Origin: Bacteroidales bacterium
GTDB taxonomy: Bacteria > Bacteroidota > Bacteroidia > Bacteroidales > NBLH01
Length of the DNA: 64,000 nucleotides
Direction: 5' to 3'
NCBI GenBank assembly: GCA_016937695.1
Contig: JAFGWC010000056.1
Span: 1 to 64,000 of the forward strand
The notes beneath the pieces were generated by a model. The model was given only the letters and a program-made list of their open reading frames with translations, did not search any database and was not told the DNA's origin. A program made the translations under genes and the position numbers. Below, one piece after another: positions 19,701 through 27,300 of the stretch. Position 1 is the stretch's first letter. Each line of letters begins with the position of its first letter.

Positions 19701-21899
19701 ATTGAAAATGAAACAAAAGTTTTAAATCAATTATCGTTTCTTTATAATATTTTGAATAAGGAAATTGCTGATAACCTGGCACTTGACTTTGAAAATTTTA
19801 ATTTAAACAGTCTTATTAAACTTACAAAACCCGAAAAATTAAATTTTAAACAAACTATAAATCAGTTATCTGATTTTACAAATCAAAGTTTAAAATGGCA
19901 TAAGTATTATTATAACGAACTTAAACTTGAAATTGATTTAATTCAATTAAACATTGAGTTGTATAAATTATCTTCAGATGTTTATAACGAGCTGGAAAAG
20001 AACATTGATAAAGTTTTAGTTAAAAATATCAATATTTTAAAAAGCAATATATCTAAAGCATTAAATTTTTTATCAGATACGGCTAAAAATGGAACTTTAA
20101 AGTTTGAAAATATTAATGGATTTAATTTTGAAACTATTGACCAACTAATCAATGCTTTAATTGAAAATTCAATTGCTAAAATAGATTCATTTTTGATTAT
20201 TGTTGAAGAAAAAACAGAAGTTTTTGAAAACAATATTTCTGATGATGGAGATTCTAAAATTCTTATTGATACAAAAAAAATATTATCAAAACGTTTAGCT
20301 GAAGAATTAATAGCAAATAGCTTTACAAAAATGCTTTATCAAATATCTGAAAATTTGCCGGAACAAATAAAAGAAGCTGAAAATGAAATACTTAACAATA
20401 ACAGATTAATAAAATATAGCATTATTAAAAGTGATAATGCAAAGGATACAGAATTTATAAATGAAGCTGATGTAAAAGCGTTTTTAGAAAAAAAATTGAT
20501 AGAGTCAGAAAGTTTCTTTGATGAAATTAATCGTATAAAAAATGAAACACACCAAAAAATAATTAATAATTTTAGTTTAACTTTTGAAAAACTACAACTC
20601 TATAATTTTAAAAAAGAAGCAAACAGTTGGAATCAATTATTGCCATCAAGTAAAAATATTAATAAAATATCAAAAATAAAGCAATATTTATCAAAAGTAA
20701 ATTCATTTATCGATATACAAATAAACCAGTTTTGGTATAAACAAAGTGATGCTTTATTGCTTGCAAATCAACTAACTAACAATGATGTTAATGAAAAAAT
20801 ATCTTTAAATAAAATATTAGATTTTACCGAAAAAGTTTCCATAAAACCAGAAATTGAAAAAAATCTTCCTTTTTATTACAAACATTTATTTTTGAACAAG
20901 AATTATTATAATAAAGATTTTTGGTTTGGACGCAACGACGAACTAAAAAGAGCAGATAAAGCTTACGAAAGATTTCTAAATAATTTTCAGGCTGCTCTTT
21001 TGGTTACAGGCGAAAAAAACTCGGGGAAATCCTTTTTTATAAATATATTTTGTCAGAATAAACCTAAAATTAAACATTATTTTGTAAACGCACCAAACGA
21101 TGGCAGTACTGATGAAAAACAATTTTTAAAAGCACTTCAGGACGCAACAAATATTGATGGTGATTATAAAAACATATTTAAAACCATTAAAAAAAATTCG
21201 ATTATTATTATTGAAGATATTGAATTGTGGTGGACAAAATCGGAAAATGGAAATACGCTTATTCAGGAAATTTACAAACTTATAAATGAATACAGCAAAA
21301 AAGTATTTTTTATTGTTAGCGCAAACTTTTACAGTTATAAAATTATTGATGAAATAAATCCTTCAAACTATTTATTTTTAGATACTATTATCTGTAATCC
21401 ACTAAATACTAAAACATTACAAGATATTATAATGTTCAGACACCAATCTAGCGGATTAAAATTTGCAATAAAAGAAAATCAAGATAAATTACTTATTCAA
21501 AAGGATTTTAAATCAAAGAATTTTGCAAAGCTTTTTTCAAAATATTTTAATTATACCGATGGAAATGTTGGAGCTGCTTTATTAAGCTGGATTGCAAATA
21601 TCGAAGAAATTAAAGATTCTGAAATAATTATGAAATCGCCAAAAAATATAAATCTTTCAGTTTTTGATTTTTTAGAAAAATCTTTTCTGATGATTTTAAA
21701 TCAATTTGTTATTCATAATAAATTAAACATAGACAAACTTTCGCAAATTTTACTAATTGAAAAATCGATATTAAATAATAAATTGGAATTATTAATAAGA
21801 ACCGGAATTATTAATATAAACAATCATAACGTAATGGAGATAAATCCATTTTTAAATAAACATATTGTTAATTTGCTGAAAGAAAATGAATTGCTTTAA
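16749..21899 (+). CDS. SLC12/NKCC-like APC-superfamily transporter fused to a helical region and a C-terminal P-loop (AAA/STAND-like) ATPase
   Basis: N-terminus 'FGVFAGVFTPSILTILGVIMYLRLGWVVGQGG' and 'FFPAVTGFTAGVAMSGDLKNPQKDILKGTL'; C-terminus Walker A 'VTGEKNSGKSFF' and Walker B 'SIIIIEDIELWW'. Single uninterrupted 1716-aa ORF. Confidence 0.88.
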   Translation: MSKEKKFGVFAGVFTPSILTILGVIMYLRLGWVVGQGGLLMTLGIIFIAHIISVSTGLSISSIATDKKIKTGGIYYILSRSLGLPMGGAIGIALFTGTALSISLYIVGFTESFIGIKWISEFFSLTGSTNEIRFIGTIVIIVLVTLAFISTSLVIKTQFYILGAIALSLISIAIGFYTNELPETHSVILKPSVNEIPFEYLFAVFFPAVTGFTAGVAMSGDLKNPQKDILKGTLIAILVGLFIYVILAIGAAYYVDRDMLINNSNYLIEIAWISPFVVIGIWGATLSSALGGILGGPRILQAIANDNIMPKILGKGYGQNNEPRNALILIFIISELGILIGDLNMIAGVVSMFYLASYGFINLAYALESWASTDFRPSFRISGWIGIVGFFASFAVMFKLDTTAMFASLIIMAAIFLIIKRKELQSDFGDVWQSVWSSIIRTALHKIDNNKTEDRSWQPNIILFSGASEKRPHLVEFGKNLVGKFGVLSNFDLIENKSSNFLFSRQEQSLDNDNNDKGIFYRKQSCKDLYDGIEIIASTYGFSGIEPNTVLMGWASQSKNPKRFANLIMRLYELDLNIVLMDYDKRYGFGDKNSIDIWWRDEGQNNNLSLFLAKFLILNDDWANSKLRLIIVSDKSLQNEQIFKKAQCVIENLRIETEIKIINNQIDQKDFYDIIRIESKETNLVFIGIPDIEENKESEFVENTSKLLTDIGTVVMIKASSFFKNTVFFKKRENISINILSQNIDNVIVADDSIDQKYNLKQDYKEKLIEINQKIISINKEVNEKFLSDSINKYISVSKNYLNEQIKRIKEINKSKNYTQFDEVYNSANYIIDELNKISIENNNNYVKAINYFQEKTLEFIDELPDNMYIKCDIEELKIHENDSFSTKRKKNILKLFSKFNGGKVTNQIKFKKFIKNKLPLITSEAIKNFITNWDKIIFEIFVMLKEMHQSLQLCIQFNNKLVKNNCVWSNDNILKIDKINFDFIENETKVLNQLSFLYNILNKEIADNLALDFENFNLNSLIKLTKPEKLNFKQTINQLSDFTNQSLKWHKYYYNELKLEIDLIQLNIELYKLSSDVYNELEKNIDKVLVKNINILKSNISKALNFLSDTAKNGTLKFENINGFNFETIDQLINALIENSIAKIDSFLIIVEEKTEVFENNISDDGDSKILIDTKKILSKRLAEELIANSFTKMLYQISENLPEQIKEAENEILNNNRLIKYSIIKSDNAKDTEFINEADVKAFLEKKLIESESFFDEINRIKNETHQKIINNFSLTFEKLQLYNFKKEANSWNQLLPSSKNINKISKIKQYLSKVNSFIDIQINQFWYKQSDALLLANQLTNNDVNEKISLNKILDFTEKVSIKPEIEKNLPFYYKHLFLNKNYYNKDFWFGRNDELKRADKAYERFLNNFQAALLVTGEKNSGKSFFINIFCQNKPKIKHYFVNAPNDGSTDEKQFLKALQDATNIDGDYKNIFKTIKKNSIIIIEDIELWWTKSENGNTLIQEIYKLINEYSKKVFFIVSANFYSYKIIDEINPSNYLFLDTIICNPLNTKTLQDIIMFRHQSSGLKFAIKENQDKLLIQKDFKSKNFAKLFSKYFNYTDGNVGAALLSWIANIEEIKDSEIIMKSPKNINLSVFDFLEKSFLMILNQFVIHNKLNIDKLSQILLIEKSILNNKLELLIRTGIININNHNVMEINPFLNKHIVNLLKENELL

Positions 21900-21974
21900 T
21901 AAATTAATTTACTGATTGCGAAAAAAATATCTGCAAAATTAAAATTAGTAATTGTACATTATAAATTGTAAAAA

Positions 21975-22706
21975 ATGGATACAGAATTTAACTTAACAAA
22001 TCCGAATATATATGCTTTTATAATTTTTGGTGTAATTATCTATTTCATATTCAGAATATTACATTTTGTAAATAAAAAAATTACTTATAAAAATATTTTA
22101 AAACCTAAAATCGCTAAATCTATTTACATTTTAGAGCTTTTTACTTGGTTTCTGTTTCTTTTTAAGTCAATTCAGCATTTTACTACTAAAAATCCACTTT
22201 TTAGTTATTTACTGATTTTTATTTTGGCTTTTCTTTTAATTTGGACTTTGTGGTATATTTTAAAAGATTATTTTGCAGGATTATATATTAAAATATGCGG
22301 AAAATATAAAAAAGACGATATAATTTCATTTGATACAATATCAGGAAAAATAGTAAAATTTGCTGAAAGAAAGCTAATTATAGAAACAAACGGATTACAA
22401 AATCTAGAAATTCCTTACAGCAAACTTTTTGATAAATATATCTCTATTTCAACAAGTGTTGGAAATTTTTCAAAAGCCGATTTTTTAATTAAAATTAGTA
22501 ATAATGTTGATATTGAGGAAGTTATAGAAAAAATTAAAATAAGTTTAATTCAGTTTCCTTGGACAAATACTAAATTTACGCCAAGCATTAAAATTGAAAG
22601 ACTTGAAGCTGATTTTGTTTGTTTAAGAGTTACAGCATCAATAATCGACAATAAATATATTTCTGTTTTAGAATCTAAAATAAAAGAAAAATTTGAGAAC
22701 AATTAA
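21975..22706 (+). CDS. Small MscS-like mechanosensitive channel family protein
   Basis: TM segments then 'DYFAGLYIKICGKYKKDDIISFDTISGKIVKFAERKLIIETNGLQNLEIPYSKLFDKYI', the MscS TM3/beta-domain pattern. Confidence 0.65.
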   Translation: MDTEFNLTNPNIYAFIIFGVIIYFIFRILHFVNKKITYKNILKPKIAKSIYILELFTWFLFLFKSIQHFTTKNPLFSYLLIFILAFLLIWTLWYILKDYFAGLYIKICGKYKKDDIISFDTISGKIVKFAERKLIIETNGLQNLEIPYSKLFDKYISISTSVGNFSKADFLIKISNNVDIEEVIEKIKISLIQFPWTNTKFTPSIKIERLEADFVCLRVTASIIDNKYISVLESKIKEKFENN

Positions 22707-22755
22707 CAGTTTACAATTTTAAAATATCTAATTACTAATTAATAATTTCAAACAC

Positions 22756-24015
22756 ATGAAAAATTCAAATATCAAAAGCTTTATATTATTAATTTTTCTA
22801 TTTTCTCAAATAAGTTTATTTGCACAAGATTTTGTGTGGCAAGCAAAAGTTGGACTTGTATCACAAAATTCATATCAAAAAATAAATTTAAATCCGTCAA
22901 TTATCTCTAAAATGGAAAATGGTTTTGATGATATTAGAATTTATGATTCGAAAAATATTGAAGTTCCATATATTTTAGAAAGCGAAAATCTTGTTAATAA
23001 AAGCGATTATTTTATTGAATATGAGATAGTTTCAAAAGAAAATATCAATAAATGGCCATATTATACAAGATTAATAATCCATAATCCTTATAAAAATAAT
23101 ATAACTAAATTTTATTTGGTAATAAAAAATTCAGATGTAACCAAATCTCTTAAATTAAGCGGTAGCGATGATAAATCTAATTGGTATATCATAAAAGATA
23201 ATTATCAGTTTCAATCTGTTTACAGTAACCAAAACACATCAGAAATTGAGATAATGAACTTTCCTAAAAGCAATTACGAATATTTTGAAATTCTTATCGA
23301 CGATTGGAAAAATAATCCTATAAATATTCTAAAAGCAGGTTATTTCGACAGCTCTTACGAAGAAGGAAAATTCTCTAAAATTGAAGCGCCAATAATAATT
23401 CAAGAAGAACTATCGGCTGATAAACAAAGTTTAGTGAAGATACAATATGCTTATAATCAATTAATTAATAAATTATCTGTTGATATTCCAACATCAGATT
23501 TTTATTTCAGAAAAGCGGAAATACAAATTAAAGACAGCATTATTTATAAAAAAAAGAAACCCGAAATTTATTATAGAACTATAAAAGAAATAACATTAAG
23601 CTCAAATAGCTCAAATACATTTTATTTAGACAATTTTAAAACAAAAGAATTTTACTTAAGAATTTATAATAAAGATAACAAAGCATTGAAAATTGATAGC
23701 GTAAATGCTTATCAATTAAATAATTACCTTATTTGCAAATTAGAAAAACGAGGTTCGTATATTTTAAAATTTGGTGATAAAAACACACCAAAAGCTGAAT
23801 ATGATTTGGCGTATTTTATAAACGATATTCCTACAGATATTCCAAATATAGATTGCAGCAATGTCGAAAAAATAAGTTCTGCAATTATGCAAAAAGAAGC
23901 AGGTGTAAAAATCAGTAAAACTTACATTTGGCTTGCCATTTTTCTTGTAATTTCATTTTTGGCTTATATGACTTTTAAAATGCTGAAAGACATGAAAAAA
24001 GAGCAAAAAGAATAG
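22756..24015 (+). CDS. DUF3999-like secreted protein with C-terminal TM anchor
   Basis: Signal peptide; 'VWQAKVGLVSQNSYQKINLNPSIISKMENGFDDIRIYDSKNIEVPYIL'; C-terminal TM 'TYIWLAIFLVISFLAYMTF'. Confidence 0.6.
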   Translation: MKNSNIKSFILLIFLFSQISLFAQDFVWQAKVGLVSQNSYQKINLNPSIISKMENGFDDIRIYDSKNIEVPYILESENLVNKSDYFIEYEIVSKENINKWPYYTRLIIHNPYKNNITKFYLVIKNSDVTKSLKLSGSDDKSNWYIIKDNYQFQSVYSNQNTSEIEIMNFPKSNYEYFEILIDDWKNNPINILKAGYFDSSYEEGKFSKIEAPIIIQEELSADKQSLVKIQYAYNQLINKLSVDIPTSDFYFRKAEIQIKDSIIYKKKKPEIYYRTIKEITLSSNSSNTFYLDNFKTKEFYLRIYNKDNKALKIDSVNAYQLNNYLICKLEKRGSYILKFGDKNTPKAEYDLAYFINDIPTDIPNIDCSNVEKISSAIMQKEAGVKISKTYIWLAIFLVISFLAYMTFKMLKDMKKEQKE

Positions 24016-24038
24016 TTATAATTTACTGTTTATTATTC

Positions 24039-24178
24039 AATGTCGTTTAGTTAATGGGTATAATATAATGCATTCTATATATTTTCAAGTTACAAGTTTC
24101 AAGTTGTAGGTTACAGGTTAACTTGCAACTTGTAACTGTTGTAGTAAATTTAGTTAAAATGCTTAACTAAACGATATT
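24039..24178. repeat. Nested inverted repeat with heptad-word core
   Basis: Outer arms aatgtcgtttagttaa (24039-24054) / ttaactaaacgatatt (24163-24178), 15/16. Inner arms agttacaagtttcaagt (24088-24104) / acttgcaacttgtaact (24121-24137), 16/17. Core reads as 7-mers AAGTTAC AAGTTTC AAGTTGT AGGTTAC AGGTTAA. Confidence 0.85.
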
Positions 24179-24330
24179 GATTTATGATTTATTATTTAAT
24201 AATTTCAAATTTTTAATTAATAATTTTCAATATTAAATTTCTAATTTTTAATGTTTATTCTATCATATTTTTGTAATTTTATATGTTTTAGAATCGAGCT
24301 ATTTACTTTAAACATAAAATCCTAACACAC

Positions 24331-27300
24331 ATGAAAAAGCTATTTGTAATTTTCTTCCTTATTTTATTTGTTTTCTCAAATTGTTCCGAATCAATAAAGC
24401 TTTCAAAAAGTGGCTTTCGCGATGTTGTTCCAATGGGTGGAAATATAAGTTTTACATTTAATCAGGATATTGTTTCTGATGAACAAATTGATATTTGGGA
24501 TACAACTCAATATATATTATTTGATCCGCCAATAAATGGAAAATTTAAATGGAAATCAAAGCGTCATCTTATTTTTTCTCCAACTCATTTCTTGCGTCCG
24601 GCAACTTCATATTCGGCAAAATTTAACGATGCACTAAGTCCTATTTCTACCGATGAAGAAAATATTGAATTTCATACTCCTTTTTTTGATTTAAATAACT
24701 TTAAAGCTTATTATGCAAAAGTTCCTTTAAAAACCGAAGAAATAGCTATAAGATACGATTTTGAGTTTAATTATAATATAAATCCGAAAGAACTTAAAAA
24801 AAATCTAAAAATATTGATAAACGGCAAAAAGGTTGATTTTGAGCTACTTAGTCACGAACAATCAAGTAAAATTTCTGTTTATACAATCGACTTTGATAAA
24901 GCCGAAGAAACTCATAATACCGAAATTATTATTTCAAAAGGCATAGAATTGTTAAACATGTCGATTAGCAATGCTGAAATTGTAGAAAAAACTAAAGTGC
25001 TTGATCCTGATGATTTTCAAATAGATAATGTTGATGCTCAACACGATGGAATTTCAGGAACAATTACTGTAACTGCAACACAAGATGTAATTGGTACAGA
25101 TATTAAAAATTTTATAGAAATTCTTCCTAATCTAAAATATACGGTAAATGTTGAAGGAAGAAAAATTATTATTTCAAGCGAAGAGTTTGATATCTCTAAA
25201 ACATATGTCTTAAATATTAAAGAAGGACTTACAGGAACTCTTGGTGGAAAATTAAAATATGAATACACCGAAGAAATAACTTTTGGAAAATTAGATCCTA
25301 AAATTCAATTTGTAAATAAAAAAGCAGAATATTTAAGTGCAAACGGAAATAAAAATGTGGAAATTAGAATTATTAATGTTCCTGATGTTCAAGTTAAAAT
25401 TAGTAAAGTTTATAAAAACAATATAATCAGTTACCTAGGTAATCGCACATCTTACGATTATGAAGATAATTATGATGATTATGACGACTATTATTATTAC
25501 GATTACGGCCCAAAAGAGGTTGGTGATTATGGTGATTTAATTTGGGAAAAATCAATAAGTACAAAAAGCCTAGTAAAACAAAATGACTTAAGAATTTTCA
25601 ATCTTGATTTTCAAGATAAAATTGGACATCTTGAAGGACTTTATGTTGTTGAAGTTTATTCTAAAAACGATTATTGGTTAAAAGCTAGAAAAATTATCTC
25701 AATTTCTGATATTGGATTAATTACTAAAAAAGGTAAAAATAATATTGTTGTTTTTGCAAATTCAATAAAAACAGCAAAACCGCTTTCAAATGTAAATATT
25801 GAGTTTACAGGAAAAAATAATCAGCTAATTGGCTCTGTATTAACTAATAATGATGGATTTGCAATTTTTAATTTATCCAATAAATTAGCTGATGGTTTCG
25901 AACCAGCTTTAATTACTGCTAAATATGGAAAAGATTTTAATTATTTGCCCCTAAATCGTACAAATATTTCTACTTCTAGATTTGATATTTCCGGTAGATA
26001 TGAAAACCTTGCAGGTTACGATGCTTTTATTTATGGCGATAGAGATATTTATCGTCCTGGCGAAACTATTCATTTATCTACAATTATTAGAGATGAAAAA
26101 TGGAATTTGCCAGGTGAAATTCCTGTCTTGGTTAAATTACTAGCTCCAAATGGTAAAGCTTTTACTACAATTAAAAAAACACTAAATCAATACGGTTCTT
26201 TCGAAACAGATATAATTTTACCTGCAGCAGCACCAACAGGTAGCTATTCAGTTGAGGTTTATACATCAACAAATGTTTTGCTTAGCTCTAAAATAATAAA
26301 AATTGAAGAATTTGTACCAGATAGAATTAAAGTTGTTGCCAAACTTAATAAAAACGAGCTTAATTTAAACGAGCCGATTGAAGTTAATTTAACGGCAACA
26401 AACTTATTTGGTCCGCCTGCTGCAAATAGAAATTATGAAGTGCAAGAAAATTTAAGTAGAAGATATTTTTACTCAAGCAAATTTTATATGTATAATTTTG
26501 GTTTAACAGGCGGAAAAACATATTTCAGCTCTACTGTTAGAACAGGAAAAACTAATGCCCAGGGAATTGGTTCCGAAACTTATAAATATCCTTCGACTTA
26601 TGCAGATATGGGTATTATAGAAGCAAATTATTATATTACTTTGTTTGATGAAACAGGCAGGCCAGTAAATAGAAAGCAAACTGCTAAAATTTATACTCAA
26701 AATAATTTTTATGGAATTTCTGTTCCAGATTATTATAATAAAACAGACAGATTAATGACATTTCCTTTAATTGTTGTTGATAAAGATGGAAAAGCATTGT
26801 CTGGCGTTCAAGCTAATGTTAAAATTATTAAACATGAATATAAAACCGTTTTAGCTAAATCTGGCTCATATTATAGATATAAGTCTGAACATGAAGAAGT
26901 TATACTTCAAAACAAAATTATCACTCTTGATGGAGAAAAATCAAGTTTTAGCTTTACACCAAAAACTTCAGGAAGATATGAGATTAGAATCAGCAAACCA
27001 GGAGTTAGTACTTATGTTACTTCTGATTTTTATGCTTATGGTTGGGGAAGTACAACAAACAGTTCTTTTCAAGTAAATAACGAAGGTAATATTGATATTG
27101 AGCTTGATAAAGAAAAATATAATGTGGGAGATAATGCTAAAGTTATATTAAAAACTCCTTTTTCAGGAAAAGTATTGGTTACTATTGAAAGAAATGATGT
27201 AATTGAGCATTTTGTTCAAAATACTGATAAACGAGCAATTAGTTTTGATTTAAAAATTAAAGATGATTATGTGCCAAATATCTATATATCAGCAACTTTA

